From contig NC_135551.1 of the NCBI RefSeq assembly GCF_964340395.1, forward strand, positions 5,055,463-5,119,462: DNA of 64,000 bases. Direction: 5' to 3'. Every line of letters begins with the position of its first letter. Position 1 is the first letter of the stretch. The notes under the pieces are model-generated. The model saw only the letters and a list, made by a program, of their open reading frames with translations. It searched no databases and had not been told where the DNA came from. Made by a program: the position numbers and the translations under genes. Source of the stretch: Glandiceps talaboti. Lineage: Eukaryota > Hemichordata > Enteropneusta > Spengelidae. Shown here one piece after another: positions 10,578-23,300 of this stretch.

Positions 10578-11954
10578 GGGACCGGTCAGTTCATCCAGCT
10601 GGGGGGTGGGGGCGGTTGATTCTTAAATCGAGTCGACGAAAAGTCTCACCCCCACCCCATCTGTAAAAAAAAAACAGGCTGACCCCCCCCCCCCATCACT
10701 TAATTCTAAAACATGATGACACCTCCCCCATATATAATATTCACATGACAGGTATTTTGTATGTTTTGATCGTGACTCAGTGTGGACTGCTTGACTGTCT
10801 TGCAATTACTGGGTATGAACACCTAAAGTTTGAGAAGGGAATATGTACATCTCTTATGGGGGTCCAGGGAGGTTTATATCTCTGAAAAATCTATATAAGA
10901 CAGCACCAACATGTAAAAAGGAACTACATAGGGTTGAAATACTTTTGAAATATACTTTGATAGCATCTTGACAGTAAGAGAGGAAGAGCTCGATACTGAA
11001 ATATGTCCTCCTCATGTGTGGGGGGGGGGTGTCCGAGGGGGGTCTCCCGCTATAAGCCCTGGAGGATTTTTACTCTTAAAGTCAATATTTAGGCTATTCA
11101 CACCATTTCACACCATTTCAAACAATAACTTATTCCATGCTTTACAAGATAGCGCTATCAATTATCAGAAACTATTCTTTATAACTTACATAGGGCTGAA
11201 ATATGTTCTTAAAAGGTTAAATGGCATCATGATCATATACATGTTTAAGGCAATTTTAGACTATCTTGGCAAACATGTCACATCTTTAAAATACAATATC
11301 ATCTCAAATTACAATAGGGTGAAAATATTTAAGAAAAGTTTAATACCATTATGACAGTGAAACGGTTGTTAGTGCATCTGATTGTTGGTTGAATGCATGA
11401 GTTAACCTCTGGGGTTAAGGAGTCTTTGGGGTTTTCCCCCTGGCAGATCTGCAGGTTTTTGCTTCTATTAAAGCAATTTTTGGGTTATCCATCGCCTTTG
11501 AGGTAATATTCCTAAGTTTCGAAAAGCTAATGTTAATGTAAGTTTTAAATTAGTTTCCCATGTCACATAAAAATGGATCCGTAACACTTGGTATTGGGGA
11601 TAATATTGCATGTATAGTAAAGTCACTAGTATGTTAGAGAACTTTAGATGTTCATACCCAGTGTATAATAGAAACTGGAATCTGATGAGATGTGGTGATT
11701 TGTAGTGTCATTAACATGTATTGTCCAAAATAGAAAGTGTATTAATCCCTTCTGGCAAGTTCATACTGACGAGTAGAACACATTAGATTAACTTCTTTTA
11801 TAAACTATCTAGATGAAGAGTAACATTACGAAACCTTCAAATTCACTTTTGCCCCAAAGTGCAATATAAGTGAAGCATTGATTGTGAAACAGCCAAGCAT
11901 TTACATGACATGTTCTGTAACTAGTGTGGTAGCTAGGTAATACATGTATATTAT

Positions 11955-11990
<36 letters not shown>

Positions 11991-12203
11991 GTTAAGTTTG
12001 ACCTAAATAAGTAATAATATTTACATGTACCACATTTCAGACATGCCTATATGCCATTGTAGAAAAGTATTTTTGTCTTCCACTACATTCCAAAACATAA
12101 TGACCCCACTATCCACAATTTTGAAAACAGCATACCCCCTACTGCCAGTTTTTGAGTGACCCCCCTACAAATCCACCCCAGGCCGAAGAAACTGACCTGT
12201 CCC
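10578..12203 (-). mobile_element. Harbinger-like non-autonomous DNA element, copy A
   Basis: The left end reads GGGACCGGTCAGTTCATCC and the right end reads GAAGAAACTGACCTGTCCC, an imperfect terminal inverted repeat. TAA flanks both sides (10575-10577 and 12204-12206). A 3-bp TAA/TTA duplication with a GG-starting terminus is characteristic of PIF/Harbinger transposons. The same element recurs inverted at 29805-31616: the G-run termini, the CTGGCAGTAGGGGG segment and the TACCTAGCTACC segment all match in reverse order. No transposase frame is visible; the open frame 10968-11354 lies in low-complexity element DNA. Confidence 0.75.
11951..11990. repeat. (TATATG)n microsatellite
   Basis: Five to six hexamer units, inside Harbinger-like copy A. 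Confidence 0.85.
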
Positions 12204-12206
12204 TAA

Positions 12207-13673
12207 CCTGCAAGAATGATCGATGGCAGAATTAATTTCAAAACGTTGTATGCTAGAGGTGTTTTGGGGGACTAAGTTGTTTCCCTTTTAATTTCCAGCT
12301 GTCCAGAACTGTGTAGTTTATGCCATTCCATCTTTGGTTTAAATACACAACATAACTACCAGAATTATCTGGACATAGGTAATGGATACTTTCTTACCCT
12401 CATGTTCACTCACTGTCGCTAATAGGTAATAGGTTCACGATAGTCGACTAGTCTGTACAACGTACGTAGCCTTTCCAGATGTACTTGATGGACACTCATT
12501 GTTAGTTAGATATATAATTGCACCGTATACGTTTTCATACTTTCGAAAAAACAAAACTTCCTATTTCATTGGAACTGCCATGTAATTTTATTCATTTATA
12601 CTTTGAAATTTTAAAACTATTAGAGACGTTGGAACGACAATCATAATTCTGTTTGAAAAAAAAAACTGAGTGAAAAATGCTAGGTATCAAACTGTCCATG
12701 CTTGGTATGCGGTCGTCTGTATACACACACGGTAACATTACAAATTATTTCTCATTATCCAATTTTCATGTACCACACATCAATGGAAAGTTTGCTTTCC
12801 GTACTGCAACCTTACAATAATGTATATTTGAAGACAGCAATATGTCGAGAAAAAGTACTATCAAATGAGACAGTGATTACTTGATGATGATGTGACAAAA
12901 ACAAAGGAATTCTTCAGCCCACGGCAAATATAATTTGATTGCTCATATCTGACGAACGTTTGCATCTAACAAGTGCTGTACAAAATACATCTATAGATGT
13001 TTACTAACAAAGTCCAAGATATGTCTCTAGAGCTACGAACGAAAGCAGAAATGTATTCATGATAGAACCTTCCTCAAGCCAAGTTCGTTACTTCCGCAAT
13101 ATCTCATAATATTCATACCTTAGGAAAAATTCCAACTTTGGAGATATTGTTTCCTGCCATGCCCCCACCCCCCCCACCCCCCGTTAAGGAGCGGTGTGGA
13201 ACTGCACTCCGTCCAATGGGGAGTTATTCAAAACAAATAACGATAGTCTACCGTTTGGCATTGATTGCCTAATTTGTGACAGTGATTTGTGAAACACTCA
13301 ACTTTGTCTACCAATATTCTATAATAAGAATATGTTGTACTGTTGGCGGAAGATTTGCTATTGTGCCTCTACTCCTACGATTGAGCAGATCTTTCGGAAT
13401 AATACAAACATTGTGGTTGAAAACAAATCAACATTCAATTCATATTTATATAATAAAGTCAGGGAGGACAACGATTTAAAAGGAGGGACTGATCTGAGGA
13501 AATTAGGGTCACCATGTAACTTAAACCATTACCTTATCTGGATAGGTATTCTAAATGCCACAGTGGAAAAAAATGTGTAAACCATCTATCGCTAGACCTC
13601 CACTACCTTTTGGTATATTCCTACTTCTAGGTATATTATTCCTCCAAAATGTAAATTTTACTTTTCTCGTCTG
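12207..13673. other. 3' flank of the SLC22 gene, no feature recognised
   Basis: AT-rich DNA with a C-rich run at about 13162-13183. Open frames at 12702-12884 and 13276-13580 (+) have no family resemblance. Confidence 0.4.
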
Positions 13674-13679
13674 TTTATT
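13674..13679 (-). promoter_or_regulatory. poly(A) signal of the SLC22 gene
   Basis: AATAAA on the minus strand (TTTATT on +), about 120 bases after the SLC22 stop codon. Confidence 0.65.
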
Positions 13680-13799
13680 TTAGAATCTGTCTTTAGAATT
13701 ATTGTAGTGAATATAATGTTTGGTTGTAACTTCTTGAGAAGATAATGCTCCAGATACAATATGTATAACTTTAACTCTCAAAGTTTAACGTCTTCTGCG

Positions 13800-13884
13800 T
13801 CATATCTGCAGGCAATTGTCTTTCTTTCGATCCTTTGTAACATTTGATGTGCAAGTGGACGCCTCCTTACCAACTTGAACAGCC
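13800..13884 (-). CDS. SLC22 exon 10 (cytoplasmic C-tail, stop)
   Basis: 85 nt after acceptor catttgcag, in phase with exon 9. Reads AVQVGKEASTCTSN and ends in CLQI, stop TGA 13802-13800. This is the least conserved exon; it is supported by phase, acceptor and the nearby poly(A) signal. Confidence 0.75.
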
Positions 13885-14455
13885 CTGCAAATGTATGGAT
13901 TAACATGGAGTTGAGTGAACATGTATTTTATGGTATAATTATTTAATTGTAAACAAATACTATTAATATTGCATTTAGATATACCTGACTTTCTGACAAA
14001 ACACTTAAGTATATTTGATGTCATGAAAAAATCGAAAATTTTAAAAGACATTGGAAATTTATACAGTGAGATCTTAAAGAACAAATTTAAATATTGGCAC
14101 GACGACTCAAGGCTATGATCCCTCTCAACAAACCGTCATTGAATGCATAAGTTAATTCTTGCATCTATCATTCTTTCCTTTTTACATCTTTACACAAAAC
14201 GGTATTTCCTACCTTCCAAACCATTCTCCTTCCTCCATCGTTTCAGGCAACTTTTCCCCTCTCGTTTCCGGTAAACATAAGACAAGGAATGCAGATAGTA
14301 TAGGCAATAGACTAAAAACAAGTTTGGGTAGGTGTTCCCATAGCTGACGGAAATCCAGAATTTGTGGTGCCATTATAGCGCCAATCATACCAGCCATAAC
14401 AGAGATACTTGCACCAGACGACCTACAGATGTATGAAGATGTTGGGATATGTATA

Positions 14456-14541
<86 letters not shown>

Positions 14542-17500
14542 TGTACGTCTTAGTTGAATTATAGCAAAACACGTCTCTGTGTAGACTGTTAGTAGTTATC
14601 TAGATTTTTTGTGTAATATATCTTTAAATACTATTTTCGTATGGTAGTTTTAGAATTCGATAATATGTACATATGTGGTCGACGGCAGATGGATAGAGAA
14701 CACCATAAACGTATGTGTATGAATGTGTGTACTTTTGAAAATTTCGGCTTTCGTGACAAAACCAGAGTTGACAATTCTTTCACATAGCCATACTACTCAG
14801 TAAGAATGACACTAACACAATTTTGTTGAAATTAATTCTTTTGTTTTCTCTCACCATTTTATCAAGTTCAAAATATTCGGTAGAAATATGTTTTATAATT
14901 TTTTCGAATTTCCGGTTGACTCCAAATTGTTAGTATTAATTTATGCTGAGAAACATAGCCAGGAATTTATTAAACTAGGTTGTTGGTATAATCAAGGAAA
15001 ATGTTCCCTTGTCAGTGGATTTAGTTGATACCCCCGACACTAGCCTAGAAGCCAGTAGCGTTTGGATATTTGGCTCTCGCCTTTCCCCTACTACCCGCCT
15101 TTCCCCTACTACGAAGCTTTTGCCAGACAGAGTTCAAATTCTTAATTGTATTTTTTAATGCTTCCCGCTTTGAGACAACGTCATTAGCCTCACCACGTGA
15201 TTATAATTAACTCGGACGGTTGAGATATGCAATGCAAACGTTATTAGCATATGCAGTGATCGGTGTTGGAAATAGTACTTCAAGATTTGAATACTTGACC
15301 GTTAATCAAATACCAGGCGGTAGGGAAGAGTAGATGGGAGCCAGACATCCCCTACAAATGAATTATTAGCTACCTTGATACCAAATTAATTGTACATGAT
15401 TCTTACCTTACAACTGTAGGATATAGTTCAGTAAAATATATCCAACTTATAGCAAAGACACCAGATATTGAAAATTTACCAATCATATTGAATGTTATCA
15501 TTACCGGAAAAAGATCACCACCTATGATGATAAAACAAGAACAAAAAAACTATTAATAGAAAAGAAACAGTATAGTAGGTAACTGCGACAACAGCTAGAA
15601 TCACATGTAAAGCCAATCTATGAACCCTATCTCAGCCTCAGCACAATTGTAATTATACATTACCTGGTAAATTCTTTTGAAGACGAAAAGTGACAAAACT
15701 CTTAGGTGAGGAACATTTTCCGGCTGAATGAAGACAAATATTGGGGAAGTAGGCATAATGTTTAAAAATCGATACGAATAACCTTTGAATATTTTGAATC
15801 CCAATTTCAAGCACGGTATAATGAATCGAACGACGTGTATGAGTTCTGTTGTGACGTAAAACTACCAAGATATAAATCCTATGTTTGTTTCGAATGCTTA
15901 TATGTACGAAAGTGAGCATCGTATGTAAAACAGTGACTTACATTGTGGTATAAAGATTAATACAAATGACATCACGCCACTGACGAGGCAACCTCCAAAG
16001 AATGTGAATCTTCTCCCTAATCTCGTTTCTATCAACAGACTGGCGAGGATGACAGCAAGGATTTCAACAGCGCCAGCTATGGTGACATTTATGTAGTCGT
16101 TTCCGCCAATGTTGGAGATATTGAGCGTGAAACCGAAATATGTTAAGGAGGCAGAAAAGCTAGAGAAGAATATACGAAATTATTTTTAAGAGTTGTAAAG
16201 AAACACAGCTAACAATATCGATCGAGGAAATCAAATGCAAATAGTGAACTTATCAATAATATCATAACTAGGCAAAGGCCATAAGCTCGCGCAGGGTAGA
16301 TTCATTTGTGACCGGCTGCCTGGGCCAGGGTTGATACACTTGATTTGGGTCATTTTCCAGGGGTATTGACCATCAACATTTATTTTATTGAATGCCATCT
16401 AATTCTCTGACATGGACGAGAAGTAAAGAAAATCAACACTCTATGCAGTTGTTGGTTTCAAAAACCATCATAGCCATTAGATTAATAATGTTCATTTTCA
16501 ATCAGCCAACTTATCATAGACCCTACACTAACGTACGTACGTTGGTCTTTGGACAAATACTTTGTTGACATGTTGCCGATTTCTCAATTCAACTCGATGA
16601 TTTAGGAATGTTACTGTACCAACAAACATAGGACAGTAGTTATTATTTTCAGAACATGTAAAAAAAATCAATTATTGACAATATAAGTGTCAAAACCACA
16701 CTTCCTCAACCTGGAAATTAAACTGCCCTATGTCATCAGGGTCCGTATTGCGTACCGCCGTGCATCAAACTTCCAAATAGTGTAACAATTTCTCCTTGAG
16801 GTACAGTGTTGCCTCGATACACGTTACAATGTTACGATAATCGTGCCAACGGGTTTACTGTTACAATATTGCAATGCATGGTGATGTTATGTCTCCTATA
16901 TATGATGATACGGTAGCGCGTGGAGAATGAACGTAGTATATGGCAGGCACATGCGTAGTCACTGCGCGCCGCAATGCATCCCTGGGAGAACAACCAATGT
17001 TTTTTGCATATAATAGCTCGCGCAGCGGCAGCGAAGCTGCCGCGTAGCGGCTCAATGACTAGTACGTATGCGCGTCGTATATACTAAACGAAAAAAAATG
17101 GTGGTTCTCCCAGGGATGCATTGCGGTGCACAGTGACTACGCATGCGCCTTCCATATACTACGTGCAAACTACGTGCATTCTCCACGCGCTACAGTATCA
17201 TCGTATAGCATAGGCGACATTAGCTGCAATAATTGTAGCGTCTTAAGCTTGTTGCGTCTGTTTTGGTGACTTTTTAAGTTTTAGTGTTTAACCCCTTAGG
17301 TGCGGGTTAAACACTAAAACTTAAAAAGTTATAACATACTGTTACAATATTGCAATGCATGTTGATGTTATGTCGCCTTAGCTACAATAATTTTAGCGTC
17401 TTGTTGCGGTGTTGAGGGTTTTTTCGTCTGTTTTGGTGACTTTTTAAGTTTTAGTGTTTAACCCGTTAGTTTGGAAACCAACAACTGCATAGAGTGTTGA

Positions 17501-20288
17501 CTTTCTTTACTTCTCGTCCATGTCAGAGAATTAGATGTCATTCAATAAAATAATTTTTGATGGTCAATACCCCCGGAAAATGACCCAAATCAAGTGTATC
17601 AACCCTGGCCTAGGCATACGGTCACAAATGAATCTACCCTGCGCGAGCTTATGGGCTTTGCCAAGTTATGATATTGTATACAACGCGCATGCATACTAGT
17701 CATTGAGCCGCTAGCGGCAGCTTTGTTGCTGCTTCGCGAGCTATTATACACATTTTTATTGAACTGACGTATAGATATATAAATACAATTACGCCTGACA
17801 TGTTGATACAGTACGGAAGTCGTGGTACATACTGTTTGTGGTGGTCATTTGCATAGTACTATTAAAACAAACAAGCTAGTCATAATGACCTTAATATCTT
17901 AATGAACAAGCGACCTATCGGTCGCAATAGCTCCGCTGTTTTTTGTTTTGTTTTGGTAAAGTGTGGAAGTGGTTGTGTTGTTCTGTTGTTCAGATCTTCA
18001 TTATGCAGGTTTATTTAGCGATGTAATAAAGTGGTTAGTGCTTTCATATGATGTCTCACTATAAAACACATTTCACTCAGAAAGTTGGCAAAATATTGTA
18101 CTTTTAGATTGTAGTCACCATTTTACGAAAAATCTATTTTTATGAAAATTACGCAAAATCTTAGAAAATAATGACTGGGAAATGCACAAAAATAACAAAA
18201 AAGGATTTTGGAGGTTGGCTATAAATAATTCCAGTGTCTTACAGCTTTAACCCTGGAAAATTTTCATGATGAATGAATTGAACTAGGGATCTAAAATAAT
18301 TTTGAGGCACTTCGAATTTCAATTTCCTAATAAATTTAACCAAAATCACTGTGCATAATTGTCAACAACATTCAACTTGTAGTAGATATACACCGTCTGA
18401 TATTTCAATTTCGTCTAGTCCTGCTTGCAGATGGTGCACACATTTCGTATGCAAGCAGGACTAAATTTAGTCGTCGTGTTCTACTCATAACTTGATGTGA
18501 CATGGCAAAATACATCGATCAACTTGGCATGAACAAGTCTGAATAGCCTCCCTCCAAGGAACATGCACACCAAATATTAAAGTATTCTGACACGGTTTCG
18601 GAGAAGAAGATGAAAAAGTTGACAGACAAACGGCGACGGACGACGACAGTGAGCATCAACCTAACGCTAAAGCTCCGCTCAACTTTCGCTGACAGCAGAG
18701 CTAACAACTCTATCCATATGAGCATCCTGATTTCACGATATAGAAATGAAAAATGGTGGTACTAAGTTACTGTTACAAATGGTGGTACGAATACGTTGTG
18801 CCCTCTAAACGGAAAAACAATGCCAATAGGCTTTAATGTATGTGTGTGCTTTTTATGTTGATGTATTTGCCAAATTCTGGAATTTGAACTGTACATTCTC
18901 AAGATATGGCTTAATTGCTGAAAATCATTGATTCAAATTACTCATTAAAAGTGAAAGTTATATCAACAAACTTCAAAGGAAAGGTGTGCACAATTAGGGT
19001 GGATATATATACCAAATCATACGAAATTTGAAGCATACATTCTTAAGATAAAGCCTAGTTACCGAAATTCATTAATTATGCTTATCATTCATTAAAACTG
19101 TAAGCTACATCAACAAACTTTATTGAACGTATATGCGCTTGTTATGGTTAACTTATGTACTATATATATTATATTGAAATCGACGTATGCATTCTTAAGA
19201 TATAGCCTAATTACATACATTTATTAATTATGCAAATTAATCATAAAAGCTTTAAGCTAAATCAACAAACATCATGAGACATATGCGCTTTATTATGGTT
19301 AACGTATGTACCAAATTACATTGAATTTTATATGCGTTCCAGAGATATAGCCTGATTAATTATTTAAATGACTAATTAATGTTCATTGGATGTGTATCAA
19401 AATTTGGTCACTTCTTGCCATTAGCATATGAAAGATGTCTAGTATGTTTCATCAGAATCGATACTGTCGTTTTGAGGTATCGTGTCCACAGACAGAAAGA
19501 CAGACAAGCACACATACAGACAGGCAGACAGAGGGGCACAGAGACAGACACAGACATAGAGACAGACAGACTGACAGACAGACAAAAGCATAACATAACA
19601 TTCCCTTATGGGAGGTAAAAACTCACGTGATGTGTGGATATAGTACGCCATATTTTGGTTACCGAAGTGCCTGTAATTTCATATTTAAGGATTTTAATTT
19701 TTAATTTTAATTCTAATTTTTTTCTCAAAGTGAGGGCTAAAACTTTGTGTTGGCTCTGATGGTATGGCAATACATGATGCCGTGAACGAATAATATTTGA
19801 AAATAACTCGACGTATCCTTAAAATTACACTAGTGGGTAGGTATATTTTGATAACTGGTAGTTGTTAAAAGAGGGGGTACAACAAGGCTAGAATGCTAAA
19901 CTATTCTGGACCTCACTTCCGGCCCCAAAATGGCTTGAGAACGTACTCACTCGCGTAGTAACCATACAGTATTTGATCTCTCTGCTGATAATCAGCACAT
20001 GGCGTATTCAACAGGATGTCACATAAAGTGTCTGTTTGATAAGTAGATCTTATCTATAGATACACTTACTTGCAAAACATTAATATACAGGTCTTCATTC
20101 GCATGTTTCGAAAGCGAAACAAATCAATTGGTGAAGTCTTTCTAACATTTTCATTTTTAACACCAAGTTCCTGTCAAACAACAGAAGCATGTATTTGTTA
20201 GATAAAATAACATGGAGAAATGCCAATTCAATTGGTCAATGTTGAATAATGCTGATGATGTAGGTTGTCTACCTGTACTGTGCTATTC

Positions 20289-20323
<35 letters not shown>

Positions 20324-20334
20324 GCTGCTGCTGC

Positions 20335-20370
<36 letters not shown>

Positions 20371-23300
20371 CGTCGTCGTCGCTGTTTGTTTTTGTTATTG
20401 GCTTATTATCGATGTTGCTGTTGTATTTGTTATGTTAAACATACTAAATCCACCCTTGATTTGTTAAAGTATGCAACGTTTATAAATGCCACTGTGGTCA
20501 ATTTTTACACACAATTATATTTGAATCCACAACTGTTATTTTCCATTACAGAGTGAATGAATGTAGAAAGTGACAGATGAATATAGTTAAATATATGCAG
20601 CTCTACAGTACATACATGGTTGTCACAGTGTTTGATTTATGTGGCATATGACTCAAATGCAACATAAACTATTGTAGAGGTGCCACACACACAGTGGGGA
20701 TGCAAACGCAGACAAGTTATCATGTTGAATTAATTATCAGTTGGAAATTAAACACTCGACGCCCATTAAAATAACTAAGTCATGTGTATATTTTTCAGCA
20801 GAAGTCTGTTTCTACGGCAGTGTAAACGAATATCAATGTTTTATTACTTTGAATGTGATTAGGTAAAGGATCCTGCCATGTGAGTTGTGTGTCTGTTATT
20901 GTTATCTTTGTGTCAAAAAGCATCACGTCCCATGACAGAAACACAGAGATAGCATCGTATATACTGTAATAGTAAATATATTATGTAGATATGATGAGGT
21001 CAATTTCAGCACATTGCAATGGTAACAATCAACTATAACAGAATAATCAGAGGGAATCCACCTAAACATGTAAGGTTACAAATACTTACGTTATTCTTTG
21101 ACTTTTCTGATATTTCGTCTCCAGAAGTTGACGTTAGTACATTGTCTGGAATAGATACTTTGTTAACTAGCGCGGTTTTCTGAATAATCTTCATTGCTCT
21201 AGAAATCTTTCCAACCGATATAAGCCAGCGTGGAGATTCTGGTATGATCCTGAAATGAACATTTCAGAATTATATTGCTAACGATTTTGTTGAAAATTTG
21301 CTTTTATATATGTGTACAAACGTGCACATGCCATTCCTTATACAAATAAACATTACAAAGTGACCAATATCTTCATTTCAGTGCTGTTTGTAAGGGAGTA
21401 TGTATAAAGTGTTCTTTAAATAAAAATCTTTTTTGTAAGTATCCACTTGTAAGTGGTCTTAAAAATAAAATATAGTCCTACTTGTAAGTGGCACTGTAGA
21501 AAGCGTTCTCTTACAATCCTGTGCGTAAATCTCTATGTATGATTTTTTCTTATTCAAGTCATATTTGTACGTGACTGTGTATTAAGTTTTCTCATTACAA
21601 TCCTGTTCACAGTGACAGTGTATAAAGTGTTCGTATTACAGTCATGTGTGAAGTACTTTGTTGTGTTCTGTTCCTAATATTACAAAAAACATAAAAATAT
21701 TCCTTCTGATTTGTATTCCGGGATATCTCTATATCACAGTCTGTAAAATATAAACATGCCTGCCACGCTATCAGCCAGGTTAATTAAGAAGCCTGATAGG
21801 GCTGAACAACACGACGTATCTCTTACAGTCCAATCTTTTTCAGTAAGGCAAATAATTTGTTGCTGTACATAACTGTGGTTGATACTATGCAAATAGTGCA
21901 CTCATGATGATAGCCTCTTCAATAAATTATACAAGAAAGATGTAGTCTACGTGTTTCATTTAAATGAATCAAATTATTAGCTTGCAACGCAATAAAATCG
22001 TTTATAAAGGAGGCATACTCACCACCAAAACGACAGTAATATAATAAATAGAGCAGTTGTCACTAATTCGAGTAACCTCCAATCTCTGATGAAGTAAGCA
22101 GCGCCAGCCAATATAACAACTCCAAATCCATAATACACATAATATAATGCGCCCACAAAAGCCCGTTTAGATGGACCGACCAGTTCAGTTGCTAGGAAAG
22201 TCGAATATGATGAACATTGATTGTTTTTATATCTTTGAATTTCCCTACATTTCACCCATCTAGATCTGCAAGTTGTACTCATTTTTTCATTTTGATGTGT
22301 AATTTTACCAGATTTAAACTGAATATATTTTGTAAGATTAAATATGCCCGCTTAACAATTTAAGGAATAATAGTGTCTATGTAATTTCAGGACATCTAAA
22401 TATTTGTTTGATATAACTATTCATGTAAGTGACTCGTTCAGGCTAAATGATAATTGACATGGTTTATAGGACACGTGCGCTCTGTAACCATTAACAAATG
22501 TATTAATTTGAAATTATATGAAAATTGAAGTTTGTATTCTATAGGAGGTTGCCTTGGAGCTACTCGTCTAATTTATGGTACTTGCAATTGCTCACCATTG
22601 TTCAAGGGCATATGGGTTTTCGTGTGAAATGCATGTTAATTTTATGAAACATATATGGTTACGTTCATTATAGGACCACATATAAAAAAATACATGTTGG
22701 CAATTTTTAACTTCAAAATTAGTCTGAGGGGGCTAAAATAAAATTTGGCCCCAAGACCCTATTCTTAACCATTGGTTAGGCATTGAAAACCCATGAATCC
22801 GTGATTATAGTCAACTTCCATTGATATGGCCTTAGCAACAGCCAACAATGCCAGTATATTTTGTAAAGATAACAAAATTTTTGGTTAGTCAGGCAAAAAA
22901 AAAATCAAAACATGTATGCAAATATGCCTACCAACAAGACCATGTCCACAGCAACAGTCAGAACATTACGTATATTGTAAAGATAACAGTAATTGGTAGG
23001 TATATGTAAGGGTAGCCTTAATTCTGTTTCTCATGACCCAAACGACCCTAAATGTCTTCAATTAGATGAACAAAATTAAATTGACGCCCTCTATGCCAGG
23101 GTTAGGAAACCCATGAGTGCATATCTGAATGAAAATTATTTATTTATCGCTGAAATTTGGGCAAATTCAATAATACAAACAATTCAAATGTTCTTTCTGA
23201 CTTTACTTGCCATTTCTACGTCATGCAGAATATTAAAATATGATTATGAATTGAAAGTATCACCAACAAGTACTCATAAACTTACTATCTTTAAAAAAAA

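Noticed and set aside
10968-11354. 128-codon frame inside Harbinger-like copy A
   Set aside because: No transposase or DNA-binding motif; it starts in a low-complexity G-rich region and does not persist in copy B.
14209-14211. TAG after ...WFGR as the SLC22 stop codon
   Set aside because: It overlaps a donor GTAGGA that joins in phase to an exon at 13884 with a good acceptor, a stop and a poly(A) signal. It remains possible as an intron-retention end.
20212-20556. Poly-cysteine frame
   Set aside because: Product of a (TTG/TGC)n repeat inside SLC22 intron 5.
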